Part shown: positions 16,573 to 25,711 of the stretch, in pieces
Layout of the letters: each line of letters begins with the position of its first letter
Position numbering within the stretch: position 1 is the first letter of the stretch
NCBI GenBank assembly: GCA_947305795.1
Contig: CAMZEK010000005.1
Location: 28,643 to 92,642, forward strand
Direction of reading: 5' to 3'
Length of the DNA: 64,000 nucleotides
From: an uncultured Bacteroidales bacterium
GTDB taxonomy: Bacteria > Bacteroidota > Bacteroidia > Bacteroidales > F082
Notes under the pieces: generated by a model
Told to the model about the DNA's origin: nothing
What the model saw: only the letters and a program-made list of their open reading frames with translations
Database searches by the model: none
Translations under genes and position numbers: made by a program

Positions 16573-17181
16573 ATGTCCAAAACGAAGAAAACAATAAAAC
16601 AAGCTTTCTGGGTCTTAATGGCGATAATGGTAACGGGACTTGCCATTGTCGTAGGTTGCGAACTGGCTGTGTACAACGCCTCAAAAGGTCGCGTGTATTC
16701 CGATGTGGATGAAATCCCACACAGAGAGGTCGGACTACTGCTGGGTACCAATCCCAAGGGTCGTAGAGGAGGCGTCAATATGTTCTATAACTATCGCATT
16801 GATGCGGCGGTGGAGCTGTATGAAGCCGGGAAAGTCGACCGTTTTATCATCAGCGGAGCCAAGAAGGGCCCCGATTATGACGAGCCGCAAGCTATGCGCG
16901 AGGCATTGGTCACCAGGAATGTGCCTGACACCATACTCGTCCTTGACGGACAAGGGTTCCATACCATTGAATCCATTGTGAGGGCAAAAGAGGGTTTTGG
17001 AGTGGATACGCTGACCATCATCTCGCAAGAGTTCCACAACAGGCGGTCTCTCTATATGGCCAAACGCAACGACATGGATGCCATTGCCTATAATGCGCCC
17101 AACACCACCATCCTCAGATGGCGAATCATCATGTTCCTACGCGAGCGGGCCTCACGGGTGAAGGCTGTATTGTTGGGTTAG
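16573..17181 (+). CDS. SanA/YdcF-like DUF218 membrane protein
   Basis: A 202-residue protein with one N-terminal membrane helix (AFWVLMAIMVTGLAIVVGCELAVY) and a DUF218 domain. Typical motifs are visible: VGLLLGTNPKGRRGGVNMFYNYRIDAAVELYEAGKVDRFIISG, DEPQAMREALVTRNVPDTILVLDGQGFHT, and TLTIISQEFHNRRSLYMAKR. SanA relatives affect envelope barrier function, such as vancomycin exclusion at high temperature in enterics; the biochemical reaction is not settled. The 86 bases upstream hold no clear promoter. Confidence 0.85.
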   Translation: MSKTKKTIKQAFWVLMAIMVTGLAIVVGCELAVYNASKGRVYSDVDEIPHREVGLLLGTNPKGRRGGVNMFYNYRIDAAVELYEAGKVDRFIISGAKKGPDYDEPQAMREALVTRNVPDTILVLDGQGFHTIESIVRAKEGFGVDTLTIISQEFHNRRSLYMAKRNDMDAIAYNAPNTTILRWRIIMFLRERASRVKAVLLG

Positions 17182-17253
17182 CGGTAGGCTTCATGAAAAC
17201 GGGAGAGAATACTGGTTTTTCTTATTTTATTAGCTTAGTAAGCCAAAATTCCC

Positions 17254-17261
17254 TATTTTTG
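17254..17261 (+). promoter_or_regulatory. -7 promoter element for the DUF2723 gene
   Basis: TATTTTTG followed by CC matches TAnnTTTG, 55 bases before the ATG at 17317. Confidence 0.6.
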
Positions 17262-17316
17262 CCGTTTGGCAAAGCCAAAATCCAAGCGATAATCAACAAA
17301 AATTTTCGATAAAACC

Positions 17317-20300
17317 ATGACATTCAAAAAGTTAAACAACATTACAGGATGGTTGGCAGGCATCATCGCCACCGTCGTGTATTTCCTCACGCTTGAGCCT
17401 ACCGTGAGCTGGTGGGACTGCGGTGAGTACATTTCAACGGCTTACAAACTTCAAGTGGGTCACCCGCCTGGGGCACCTTTGTTCCAAATGATTGGACGTT
17501 TCTTCACGCTCTTTGCTGGCGGCGACGTCACCAAGGTGGCCATGATGGTCAACGTGATGTCGGCCATTTGTAGTGGTCTCACCATCGTCTTCCTTTTCTG
17601 GACCATCACAATGATGGCCCGGAAAGTTTGGATGAAGGAAGGTGAAGAGGCTCCATGGGTAAATAAAATAGGTGTGCTGCTGGCTGGCTTCGTCGGTGCC
17701 GTGGCCTACACCTTCACCGAGTCATTCTGGTTCAACGCCGTAGAAGGCGAGGTATATGCCATGTCATCATTCTTCACCGCCGTCACCTTCTGGGCCGTCC
17801 TGAAATGGGAGCAAGTGGCTGACGACCCGAAGAGTACCCGATGGATTATCTTTATCGCTTTCCTCATTGGCCTGTCCATCGGCGTACACTTGCTCAACCT
17901 GTTGTGCGTGCCCGCTTTCGTATATGTGGTTTACTTCAAGAAGTGGAAAAAGACCTCGTTCAAGGGATTCGTGCTGGCTGGCGTGGTTTCAGTGGCCTTA
18001 TTGTGGTTCCTCAACATGTTCCTCGTGCCGCAGGTCATCAACCTGGCGGGCAAGATAGAGCTGTTCTTCGTGAACACCCTTCATGCGCCGTTCAACCTTG
18101 GCACCATCGTGTATTTCGCCATCATCATTGGCTTAATTGTTTGGGGATTGTGGTTCACTTCCAAACGCGGCAAGGTGCTATGGAACACCGCCATCCTCTC
18201 CCTCATGTTCATTCTGATTGGCTACTCGTCGTTCTTCATGTTGATCATCCGCGCCAACACCAACACGCCCATCAACGAGAACGAGCCGAAGGAAGCCCTT
18301 TCGATGTTGGCATACATCAACCGCGACCAATACGGCAATTGGCCCCTCCTCTACGGTCCTTACTACAACGCCCCCATCACGGAAGTGAAGGACGGCAAAC
18401 CCATTTACGTCAAGGACAAGGAAGCCGGACGCTATGTCATCACCGATGACAACAAATATCGCCTGCCCGAATATCCGAAAGAGATGAAAACCCTCTTCCC
18501 GCGCATGTGGAGCACACAAAAAGGCTCCCATTCCGACATGTATGATAGCTACCGTAAAAACAAAAACGGCAACATCGTCGGCGAAACCATGAAATTCAGG
18601 AACTTGCGTGGGCAGACCGTCACTGTGAGCAAGCCCACCTTCGGACAGAACATGAGGTTCTTCATCAGCTACCAATGCAATTGGATGTATTGGCGCTACT
18701 TCATGTGGAACTTCGCAGGCCGTCAGAACGACATCGAGGGCCAAGGCGAGCTGAACCACGGCAACTGGATTAGCGGCATCAGTGCCATCGACAATGCCCG
18801 ACTCGGCAACCAGGACAACATCCCTGCCAGTCTGCAAAACCCAGGCCGGACAACCTACTATTTCCTGCCGCTCATCCTCGGTCTCATCGGCCTTTTCTGG
18901 CTGCTCAAGCGCGACCTGAAGCAAAGCTGGATCATCTTCCTGCTGTTCTTCATGACGGGCTTGGCCATCGTCATCTACCTGAACCAAACGCCGCAACAGC
19001 CCCGCGAACGTGACTACAGTTACGCCGGCTCGTTCTATGCTTTTGCCATCTGGATCGGCTATGGCGTCATCGCCCTCATCGACATGATAAACAAGCTGAC
19101 CAAGAAAAGCAGCATGATTACCACGGTGGCCGTCGGTTTGGTCTGCTTCTTGGCCGTGCCTTGCGTATTGGCCGCCAACGGTTGGGAAGAGCACAACCGT
19201 GCGGGCAAGGCCTCGGCTCGCGACTGGGCGAAGAACTACCTCGCCCAACTGCCGCCCAACGCCGTCATCTTCACCCGTGGCGACAACGACACCTTCCCCT
19301 TGTGGTACGTGCAAGAAGTAGAAGGCTTCCGCACCGACGTGCGCGTGGTCAACTATATGCTTTCGGGCGGCTATTGGTATGCCCACCAGATGGCCCGCAA
19401 GGTGTACGACTCGGAGCGGTTGCCGCTCACGCTGACCCCCAAGGAATACGACAACGGCGTTAACGACCCCATCCCCGTCGAAGAAGAGGACTACTTCAAG
19501 GGCAAACGCGTGGAGCTGAAACAAATCATCGACTTCATCCACAACCCCAAGGCCGTGAAACGCGCATACGGCGTCAGCTATAATTATGTACCTTGCCGCA
19601 ACGTGAAGCTCACCGTCGACAAGGAAGCCTGCATCAAGAACGGCATCGTACCCGAAAACATGGCCGACCGCATAGTGGACGAAATCACCTGGGAAATCAA
19701 GGGCGACAACCTTTGGAAGAACTCCCTGCTGCTGTTGGACTTCATGGCCACCAACAATTGGGAACGTCCTGTGTACTTCACCTCGTTCAGCGACATGTCA
19801 AGCGTGCTCGGCATCGACAAGTACCTTCACATGGAAGGCTTGGCCTACCGCTTCATCCCCGTTGAGGCTGAGGATTACAGCAAGATTTACCGTGGCGGCG
19901 TGTATCGCGAAGGAAGCTATGACCTGTTGGTCAACAAGGCCAACTGGGGCAACCTGAACCAAGAAGGCGTGGTGCCCGACCGTGAGAGCGTCCGCGAAGC
20001 CCAATACGCCCAACAAGCCTACTCGCGCCTCGCACAAAGCCTCACCAACCATGGTCAATATGACTCCGCCGTCATCGTGATGGACAAATATGTCGAGTTC
20101 TTCCCGAACGAAAAGTTCCCCTTCGACCTCCGCCAATACCAATATCCTGAGATGTACTACGTCTGCGGCGCCACCGAGAAAGGCGACCAATTCCTGCAGA
20201 CCATCGTGCAGAACTTCTGCGACAAGATTGAGTATTACGGCGAAATGAAGCCCAAGTTCAAGTCTTATTATCAGGAAGATATCGAAGAAGCCATGTCGCT

Positions 20301-20403
20301 GCTGCAACATTGGGGTGAAGTGGCCAAACGCTATGAGCGCACCGAGCTGTCGCAACAGATTTTAGACCGCATGACCGAATACCTGACTTTGTACTACAAC
20401 TAA
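17317..20403 (+). CDS. DUF2723 (GT117-type) polytopic membrane glycosyltransferase-like protein
   Basis: A 1028-residue integral membrane protein. The DUF2723 signature is at the N-terminus: [40 protein letters not shown]. This is the GT-C-type loop with acidic residues followed by His-Pro-Pro-Gly. About ten or more membrane helices fill the first ~620 residues, with a large loop near 330-490. The last ~400 residues are soluble and include a TPR-like pair ([33 protein letters not shown]). The family is placed with GT117, whose eukaryotic member TMEM260 is an O-mannosyltransferase. In Bacteroidetes protein O-glycosylation is plausible, but substrate and donor are unknown. hisS starts 17 bases downstream. 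Confidence 0.88.
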   Translation: MTFKKLNNITGWLAGIIATVVYFLTLEPTVSWWDCGEYISTAYKLQVGHPPGAPLFQMIGRFFTLFAGGDVTKVAMMVNVMSAICSGLTIVFLFWTITMMARKVWMKEGEEAPWVNKIGVLLAGFVGAVAYTFTESFWFNAVEGEVYAMSSFFTAVTFWAVLKWEQVADDPKSTRWIIFIAFLIGLSIGVHLLNLLCVPAFVYVVYFKKWKKTSFKGFVLAGVVSVALLWFLNMFLVPQVINLAGKIELFFVNTLHAPFNLGTIVYFAIIIGLIVWGLWFTSKRGKVLWNTAILSLMFILIGYSSFFMLIIRANTNTPINENEPKEALSMLAYINRDQYGNWPLLYGPYYNAPITEVKDGKPIYVKDKEAGRYVITDDNKYRLPEYPKEMKTLFPRMWSTQKGSHSDMYDSYRKNKNGNIVGETMKFRNLRGQTVTVSKPTFGQNMRFFISYQCNWMYWRYFMWNFAGRQNDIEGQGELNHGNWISGISAIDNARLGNQDNIPASLQNPGRTTYYFLPLILGLIGLFWLLKRDLKQSWIIFLLFFMTGLAIVIYLNQTPQQPRERDYSYAGSFYAFAIWIGYGVIALIDMINKLTKKSSMITTVAVGLVCFLAVPCVLAANGWEEHNRAGKASARDWAKNYLAQLPPNAVIFTRGDNDTFPLWYVQEVEGFRTDVRVVNYMLSGGYWYAHQMARKVYDSERLPLTLTPKEYDNGVNDPIPVEEEDYFKGKRVELKQIIDFIHNPKAVKRAYGVSYNYVPCRNVKLTVDKEACIKNGIVPENMADRIVDEITWEIKGDNLWKNSLLLLDFMATNNWERPVYFTSFSDMSSVLGIDKYLHMEGLAYRFIPVEAEDYSKIYRGGVYREGSYDLLVNKANWGNLNQEGVVPDRESVREAQYAQQAYSRLAQSLTNHGQYDSAVIVMDKYVEFFPNEKFPFDLRQYQYPEMYYVCGATEKGDQFLQTIVQNFCDKIEYYGEMKPKFKSYYQEDIEEAMSLLQHWGEVAKRYERTELSQQILDRMTEYLTLYYN

Positions 20404-20420
20404 GCAACCCAAAAGAAAAA

Positions 20421-21788
20421 ATGGCACAAAAACCCAGCATACCCAAAGGTACCCGTGACTTCCTTCCGGAGGTCATGGTGCGCCGCAACTATATCTTCGA
20501 CACCATCAAAGGCGTCTTCAAACGCTTTGGTTTCCAGCCGATTGAGACCCCATCGATGGAAAACCTGAGCACCCTGCTCGGCAAGTACGGCGACGAGGGC
20601 GACAAGCTCCTCTTCCGTGTGCTCAACAGCGGCGACTTCATGTCGGGCGTAGAACAGAACGGCGAGCCGCTTGAATCCTTGAAACTCGCCAGCAAAATCA
20701 GTGAGAAAGGCCTGCGCTACGACTTGACCGTGCCTTTTGCGAGATTCGTCACCATGTACCGCGACCAGATTGCATTCCCTTTCAAGCGCTATCAGATTCA
20801 ACCCGTTTGGCGCGCCGACCGCCCGCAGAAAGGCCGTTACCGTGAGTTCTACCAATGCGACGTCGACATCATTGGCAGCGATTCTCTGCTGAACGAAGCC
20901 GAGTTGGTGCAGATCGTGGATGAAGTATTTGGCGCATTGAAAATCAACGTGATGCTGAAAATCAACAACCGCAAAGTGTTGGCGGGCATCGCGGAATATA
21001 TCGGCAAGTCGGATGCTTTGGTCGACATCACCATCGCTATTGATAAGCTGGACAAAATCGGCATTGAGGCTGTCAACGCTGAACTCGCCGAAAAAGGTTT
21101 GGAGCAAGCCGCCATCGACAAGCTGCAGCCCATCCTCTTCATGAAAGGCAACACGCGCGAAAAGATGGCACAATTGAAACCCTTGCTCGACAACGAAGTG
21201 GGCCAAAAAGGCATAGAGGAATTGGAAACCTTGTTCGACTACATCGACGACATGGACTTAAAGATTGACACCGAACTCGACCTCACCCTCGCCCGTGGCC
21301 TGAACTACTACACCGGCGCCATCTTCGAGGTGAAAGCCAAGGACTTCGCCATCGGCAGCATCTCGGGCGGCGGTCGCTACGACAACCTCACAGGCATCTT
21401 TGGTCTGCCCAACGTCTCCGGCGTAGGCATCAGCTTCGGTGCCGACCGCATCTATGATGTCCTCGAAGGCCTCAACCTCTTCCCCGAAACCATGTCGGAA
21501 AGCACCAAGGTCATCTTCCTGAATTTCGGGAAGAATGAGGAAAAATATTGCCTGAAATATTTGAACCAGGTGCGCAAACACGGCATCAACGCGGAGATCT
21601 ATCCCGATGCCGCCAAGATCCAAAAACAGATGAAATATGCCAACCAACGCGCCATCCCGATCGTCGTCATCGCTGGCGAAAGCGAGGTAGCTGTGCAGAA
21701 GTTCACTGTGAAATGGATGAAGGAAGGTAAACAAGAAACTGTGGAAGCCAACAAATTGGTGGAAATAATTTTGAATCTTAAATCTTGA
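20421..21788 (+). CDS. hisS: Histidine--tRNA ligase
   Basis: Class II aminoacyl-tRNA synthetase of 455 residues that charges tRNA-His in the cytoplasm. It begins with [21 protein letters not shown]. Motif 2 is [30 protein letters not shown]. The histidine-specific motifs [15 protein letters not shown] and [14 protein letters not shown], and motif 3 with [13 protein letters not shown], are present. The C-terminal anticodon-binding domain follows ([41 protein letters not shown]). It lies 17 bases after the DUF2723 gene and 19 bases before the ammonia-lyase gene, so all three may share a transcript. Confidence 0.97.
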   Translation: MAQKPSIPKGTRDFLPEVMVRRNYIFDTIKGVFKRFGFQPIETPSMENLSTLLGKYGDEGDKLLFRVLNSGDFMSGVEQNGEPLESLKLASKISEKGLRYDLTVPFARFVTMYRDQIAFPFKRYQIQPVWRADRPQKGRYREFYQCDVDIIGSDSLLNEAELVQIVDEVFGALKINVMLKINNRKVLAGIAEYIGKSDALVDITIAIDKLDKIGIEAVNAELAEKGLEQAAIDKLQPILFMKGNTREKMAQLKPLLDNEVGQKGIEELETLFDYIDDMDLKIDTELDLTLARGLNYYTGAIFEVKAKDFAIGSISGGGRYDNLTGIFGLPNVSGVGISFGADRIYDVLEGLNLFPETMSESTKVIFLNFGKNEEKYCLKYLNQVRKHGINAEIYPDAAKIQKQMKYANQRAIPIVVIAGESEVAVQKFTVKWMKEGKQETVEANKLVEIILNLKS

Positions 21789-21807
21789 ATCTTAAATAAC
21801 AAATAAT

Positions 21808-23319
21808 ATGAAAACCCATAAAATCTCATCGAAGGAACTGACCTTCAAGCAGGTAAATGAAATAATCACCAAGGGCTACAAGCTCGAACTCAGCGCCGAC
21901 GCCATCAAGCGCATTCAGAAATGCCGCGACTACCTCGACAAGAAGATGGAGAACCCAGAGAAACCCATCTACGGCGTGACCACCGGCTTCGGCTCCCTCT
22001 GCGACCACAGCATCTCGAAGGAAGACCTGAGCACCTTGCAGAAGAACCTCGTCATGTCGCACGCTTGCGGCACAGGCGAAATGGTGCCCGAGGAAATCAT
22101 CCGACTGATGCTATTATTAAAGGTGCAGAGCCTCAGCTACGGCAACAGCGGTGTGCAGGTCGTCACCGTCCAACGTCTCATCGACTTCTTCAACAACGAC
22201 GTGCTGCCCGTGGTTTATAATCAAGGCTCGCTCGGTGCCTCCGGCGACTTGGCACCTTTGGCCAACCTCATGCTGCCCTTGCTCGGCTTGGGTGAGGTGC
22301 ACTTCGAAGGCAAAATCTATCCCGCTGAGAAGATTCTGAAGAAATTCAAATGGGAACCCATTACTTTGCAGTCGAAAGAAGGCTTGGCCCTGCTCAACGG
22401 CACGCAGTTCATGAGCAGCTATGGCACCTACGTCTTGCTGAAGGCTTTCCGTCTCAGCTATCTCGCCGACCTCATTGGCACCGTTTCTCTCGAAGCCTTC
22501 GACGGCCGCATCGAGCCTTTCTTCGACCAAGTGCATCAAATCCGTCACCACAACGGACAAATCGTCACCGCCAAGCGCGTGCGTGAGTTCACCAAAGGCA
22601 GCGAACTGATTGTCAGGGAGAAGAAACACGTGCAAGACCCCTACTCCTTCCGTTGCATGCCGCAGGTGCATGGCGCCTCGAAGGATGCCATCGATTATGT
22701 GGCCTCCGTGTTCAGCGAGGAAATCAACGCCGTCACTGACAACCCGACCATCTTCCCCGATGAGGATTTGGTCATCAGCGCAGGCAACTTCCACGGTCAG
22801 CCTTTGGCCATCACCTTGGACTTCTTGGCCATCGCCATGGCGGAGCTGGGCAACATCAGCGAACGCCGTATCTATCAACTGATCGGTGGCAAGCGCGGTC
22901 TGCCGTCCTTCCTTGTTGCCGAGCCTGGCCTCAACAGCGGCTTCATGATCCCACAATACGCAGCCGCCAGCATCGTCAGCCAAAGCAAGCAGCTCTGCAC
23001 ACCCGCTTCGGTCGATAGCATAGAGTCGTCGCAAGGCCAGGAAGATCACGTCAGCATGGGTGCCAACGCCGCGACGAAAGCCTTGCGCGTGGCCGAAAAC
23101 CTGGAACGTGTGTTGGCCATCGAATTGTTCAACGCCACACAAGCCCTCGAGTTCCGCCGTCCGCTGAAGTCGTCGCCCATCATCGAGAAATTCGTTGCCG
23201 AATATCGCAAGGAGGTGGAATTTGTACGCATCGACAAGGTGATGTACACTGAAATCGCCAAGTCGGTTGATTTCGTAAAGAATTATCCGCTGGATTTCGA
23301 CACATTGAAGAACGAATAA
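21808..23319 (+). CDS. hutH: Histidine ammonia-lyase (aromatic amino acid lyase family)
   Basis: A 503-residue enzyme that removes ammonia from histidine to give urocanate, using the MIO cofactor formed from Ala144-Ser145-Gly146 in SLGASGDLAPLANLML. Other family motifs are YGVTTGFGSLCD, GNFHGQPLAITLDFLAIAMAELGNISERR and SSQGQEDHVSMGANAA. The substrate-selectivity region reads LVMSHACGTG, with the Ser-His pair of histidine lyases, unlike the His-Leu type of tyrosine lyases. No hutU, hutI or ftcD is next to it in this window. It directly follows hisS, a shared-substrate pairing. Histidine specificity is likely, but another aromatic substrate is possible. Confidence 0.85.
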   Translation: MKTHKISSKELTFKQVNEIITKGYKLELSADAIKRIQKCRDYLDKKMENPEKPIYGVTTGFGSLCDHSISKEDLSTLQKNLVMSHACGTGEMVPEEIIRLMLLLKVQSLSYGNSGVQVVTVQRLIDFFNNDVLPVVYNQGSLGASGDLAPLANLMLPLLGLGEVHFEGKIYPAEKILKKFKWEPITLQSKEGLALLNGTQFMSSYGTYVLLKAFRLSYLADLIGTVSLEAFDGRIEPFFDQVHQIRHHNGQIVTAKRVREFTKGSELIVREKKHVQDPYSFRCMPQVHGASKDAIDYVASVFSEEINAVTDNPTIFPDEDLVISAGNFHGQPLAITLDFLAIAMAELGNISERRIYQLIGGKRGLPSFLVAEPGLNSGFMIPQYAAASIVSQSKQLCTPASVDSIESSQGQEDHVSMGANAATKALRVAENLERVLAIELFNATQALEFRRPLKSSPIIEKFVAEYRKEVEFVRIDKVMYTEIAKSVDFVKNYPLDFDTLKNE

Positions 23320-23326
23320 ATTAGGA

Positions 23327-23397
23327 TTGTAGGGCTGTCGTATCACGGCAGCCGCTTTGTGGAAATCGGCGGCTGCCACGGTGTGACAGCCCTACAA
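23327..23397. repeat. 71-bp hairpin repeat, copy 1
   Basis: The ends TTGTAGGGCTGTC and GACAGCCCTACAA are perfectly complementary, and the interior is largely complementary (GGCAGCCGC / GGCGGCTGCC). A second copy with the same layout lies at 47396-47467. It is intergenic, between the ammonia-lyase gene and a membrane protein gene. Confidence 0.85.
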
Positions 23398-23408
23398 AAC
23401 ATAACGAT

Positions 23409-23921
23409 ATGGAACCCACCGAACAAAAAAAACGCCCCACAGGAATGACCATCCTTCTCGTGCTGTCGTTCATCAACGCCTGCTGGAACATTCTGCGTTC
23501 CATCATCATGTATTTCAGCACGCCAATGATCGCCAAGATGATGGAAAACGGTGAATTTGAGGACGCTATGGAGCCTTTCGTCACCACCTTCGGCGAAGAG
23601 ATGCGCCAGTCAATGATGGACAGCATGACCCTTTTATCCAGCATCGACCCGAAGTATTACCTGTTTCTGCTGGTGCTGTTCATCGGCTCGTTGGTAGGTG
23701 TGTTACGCATGTTCAAGGGTGACAAACGCGGTTTACACATCTACGCTATCTCGCAGATACTCATGCTCATCAACGCCTCGGTGTTCGTGTATCCGCTGCA
23801 AAAGCCCTCGCCGTTCACCTACGACCTGCTGCTCACGTTGATGTTCATCGTGGTTTACTATCTGTTTTTCAAGCGAATGGAAATGTCGAACGACCTACCC
23901 CAAAGCCCTGAACAGCCATGA
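23409..23921 (+). CDS. Uncharacterised four-helix membrane protein
   Basis: A 170-residue protein of unknown function. Four hydrophobic segments can be seen: MTILLVLSFINACWNILRSIIMYF, YYLFLLVLFIGSLVGVLRMF, IYAISQILMLINASVFVYPL and LLLTLMFIVVYYLFF. The loop between helices 1 and 2 is acidic and Met-rich (MMENGEFEDAMEPFVTTFGEEMRQSMMDSM). Its last codons overlap the next gene by four bases (ATGA), which points to translational coupling in a three-gene set. Confidence 0.75.
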   Translation: MEPTEQKKRPTGMTILLVLSFINACWNILRSIIMYFSTPMIAKMMENGEFEDAMEPFVTTFGEEMRQSMMDSMTLLSSIDPKYYLFLLVLFIGSLVGVLRMFKGDKRGLHIYAISQILMLINASVFVYPLQKPSPFTYDLLLTLMFIVVYYLFFKRMEMSNDLPQSPEQP

Positions 23922-24442
23922 GCAAGAAGCCCAACGAAGGAAAGATTTTCAACCTCAAGCCCCAACTGACGCTCGCCATGAAGCTGGCAGCCAGTTTCGC
24001 CATCACCTACTATGGCCTGTTGCTCGTCTTTGAAATCTTCACCGTGGTGTACAGACGCTATTATTTCGATGCGGTCTATCTCAACCAAGAAGAACTGTCG
24101 CTGAATTCGCGTGATTTCCTCATCCAAATTGCCCAATTGATATTATCTATTTTATTGGTTTTCAGTCTGATACAAATCTTCCGCAAGAAAGTGTACGGCA
24201 AGGCTATCTTCGTATCGGCCTCCCTTATACTCATGGGGTTCCAACTGTTCTTCACCGGTCCTTTTCCTTTTCTGAAATACATCCTCGAAGCCCTGATGTT
24301 ACTCATCATTGCACCCATCCGTGTCAAGAAGAAGATTCGGATGAAGGACGGTAAAATCTCCATCGAGGAGGTGAAGGAAGAGCCGCCGACCGAGGAAACA
24401 ACCGCGAATGAAGCCACGGAAGAAAAACCTGCTACGACATGA
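23918..24442 (+). CDS. Uncharacterised membrane protein with acidic C-terminal tail
   Basis: A 174-residue protein of unknown function. It starts inside the stop of the preceding gene and its own stop overlaps the next start in the same ATGA way. Hydrophobic segments lie at LAASFAITYYGLLLVFEIFTVVY, IAQLILSILLVFSLIQIF, AIFVSASLILMGFQLFF and FLKYILEALMLLIIAPIRV. A charged, Glu/Thr-rich tail follows (EEVKEEPPTEETTANEATEEKP), probably cytoplasmic. Conserved spacing with its neighbours suggests a shared complex, but no family is recognised. Confidence 0.75.
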   Translation: MSKKPNEGKIFNLKPQLTLAMKLAASFAITYYGLLLVFEIFTVVYRRYYFDAVYLNQEELSLNSRDFLIQIAQLILSILLVFSLIQIFRKKVYGKAIFVSASLILMGFQLFFTGPFPFLKYILEALMLLIIAPIRVKKKIRMKDGKISIEEVKEEPPTEETTANEATEEKPATT

Positions 24443-24942
24443 AAAAGACACTCTTTGCCTCCATCCTCCTGGCACTTGGCGTCTTAACGGCTTGCCACAA
24501 AGTGAATTACAACGGACAAACAGGCAAGATCCTGCACAAGAAACACAATCCCGCACTCACCATCAGCTACGTCATGGACACCGTGGCGCAAACCTGGGAT
24601 ACCCTCAGGCTCGACCTCGACCAAGACAATACGACCGACCTGAAAATCTGTTTCCAGTACGATACACCTTATATTATAGGCTCGAAAGACTGGGAGCTCA
24701 GCGTCGCAGCCGATGTCTACATCAGCGAAGTGAATTGGTGGAGCCGCGATTACCCTGTTTATTGGGGACAAGTCTTGCCCATTTGCATCAGGCACACCAC
24801 CGAGGAAGGGCCTTGCTACGGTTGGCTGGACTGCTATTCCACGATAGGCAGCGAAGGCCAAGTGGATGCCATCCGGTTCTACCTTCGAGAGACGGCCTAT
24901 TGCACCTGCCCGAATTACCCGCTCAAATGGGGAGAGAAATAA
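24439..24942 (+). CDS. Small putative lipoprotein
   Basis: A 167-residue protein starting inside the stop codon of the preceding membrane protein gene. The N-terminus MKKTLFASILLALGVLTACHKVNY is a type II signal peptide with lipobox LTAC, so it is expected to be lipidated and envelope-anchored. The mature part is ~145 residues. It has an Asp-rich stretch (LRLDLDQDNTTDLKICFQYD) that could bind calcium, and three Cys near the C-terminus. No family recognised. It is the last gene of the three-gene set, before a strong bidirectional terminator. Confidence 0.75.
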   Translation: MKKTLFASILLALGVLTACHKVNYNGQTGKILHKKHNPALTISYVMDTVAQTWDTLRLDLDQDNTTDLKICFQYDTPYIIGSKDWELSVAADVYISEVNWWSRDYPVYWGQVLPICIRHTTEEGPCYGWLDCYSTIGSEGQVDAIRFYLRETAYCTCPNYPLKWGEK

Positions 24943-24975
24943 CGAAAAACGCCCGACAACAGCGGGCGTTTTTCG
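24943..24975. terminator. Bidirectional terminator between the lipoprotein gene and iorB
   Basis: The perfect stem AAAAACGCCCG / CGGGCGTTTTT with a short loop lies between two convergent genes. Both strands end in a T run, so it can serve both transcripts. Confidence 0.9.
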
Positions 24976-24996
24976 TTGATGAATGTGTTTACACGG

Positions 24997-25566
24997 TCAT
25001 TTCGTGGCCTGCTCGTAACCGGCGCGCACGGCCTGGATGTTGAGGTCGACGACCTCTTGGCCTTTCTTGCCGAAGATGTGGGCGATGGCCTCTTCAATCT
25101 TATCCATCTCGATGCCGAGGTAAGGCACTGTGGCACCCAGCAGCACCATGTTGGAACGGGCCTTCAGTTGCTTCGCGATTTCGTTGGCATTGAAGGAAAC
25201 CACATGTTCGAGTTTGCCCAACTCAGCATTAATCAGCTCCATATCAGGATAGTTGCCAATGTTGACGAAAGGATCGTTGTTGGTGATGACCCAGCCTTCC
25301 TTGCCCAGCCAAGGCAGATAGCGCAGGGCTTCCATCGGCTCGGAGGACAGGATGATGTCGGCCTGACCTTCGGGAATGACATCGGCGAAAATCTCGTTGT
25401 CGGACAAACGGAGGTGTGAGAACACCGAGCCGCCACGTTGCGACATACCGTGGATTTCGCTCTGTTTCAGGTTCATACCCATATTGAGAGCAGCGTCAGA
25501 GATGATTTTGGCCACCGAAACGATGCCGTCGCCACCCACGCCGCATAATACTATGTCTTTTTTCAT
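24997..25566 (-). CDS. iorB: Indolepyruvate:ferredoxin oxidoreductase, beta subunit
   Basis: The small subunit, 189 residues, of the enzyme that oxidatively decarboxylates aryl pyruvates (from Trp, Phe and Tyr) to aryl-acetyl-CoA with ferredoxin as electron acceptor. Family motifs are DIVLCGVGGDGIVSVAKIISDAALNMGMNLKQSEIHGMSQRGGSVFSHLR (gamma-domain type) and a Rossmann-like end with VSFNANEIAKQLKARSNMVLLG. It lies downstream of iorA on the same strand, 145 bases away, with a small repeat in between. It points to amino-acid fermentation in an anaerobe. Confidence 0.93.
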   Translation of the reverse strand: MKKDIVLCGVGGDGIVSVAKIISDAALNMGMNLKQSEIHGMSQRGGSVFSHLRLSDNEIFADVIPEGQADIILSSEPMEALRYLPWLGKEGWVITNNDPFVNIGNYPDMELINAELGKLEHVVSFNANEIAKQLKARSNMVLLGATVPYLGIEMDKIEEAIAHIFGKKGQEVVDLNIQAVRAGYEQATK

Positions 25567-25617
25567 TGTTGAATTGTTTATTGTTTAACCGTTTAATTGT
25601 TGCTTTTGGCTCGTTTG

Positions 25618-25707
25618 GCTTAGCTATTAGCCGTTAGCTATTAGCTTGGTAGCTCCTAAGCTAATGGCTGATTGCTAACAGCTAATAGCCCCTTGCCAAC
25701 GGCCAAT
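25618..25707. repeat. Imperfect AGCTATTAGC repeat cluster between iorA and iorB
   Basis: Variants of TTAGCTATTAGC and its complement GCTAATAGC recur about five to six times within 90 bases, giving overlapping hairpin potential. It sits inside the likely iorAB transcript. Confidence 0.6.
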
Positions 25708-25711
25708 AGCC

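Noticed and set aside
18178-19542. 454-residue ORF antisense to the DUF2723 gene
   Set aside because: It lies wholly opposite a well-supported gene, has no family motifs, and is low-complexity in Val/Asp as expected from the opposite strand of GC-biased codons.
22117-23379. 420-residue ORF antisense to hutH
   Set aside because: Shadow of a conserved gene; no recognisable domain or promoter.
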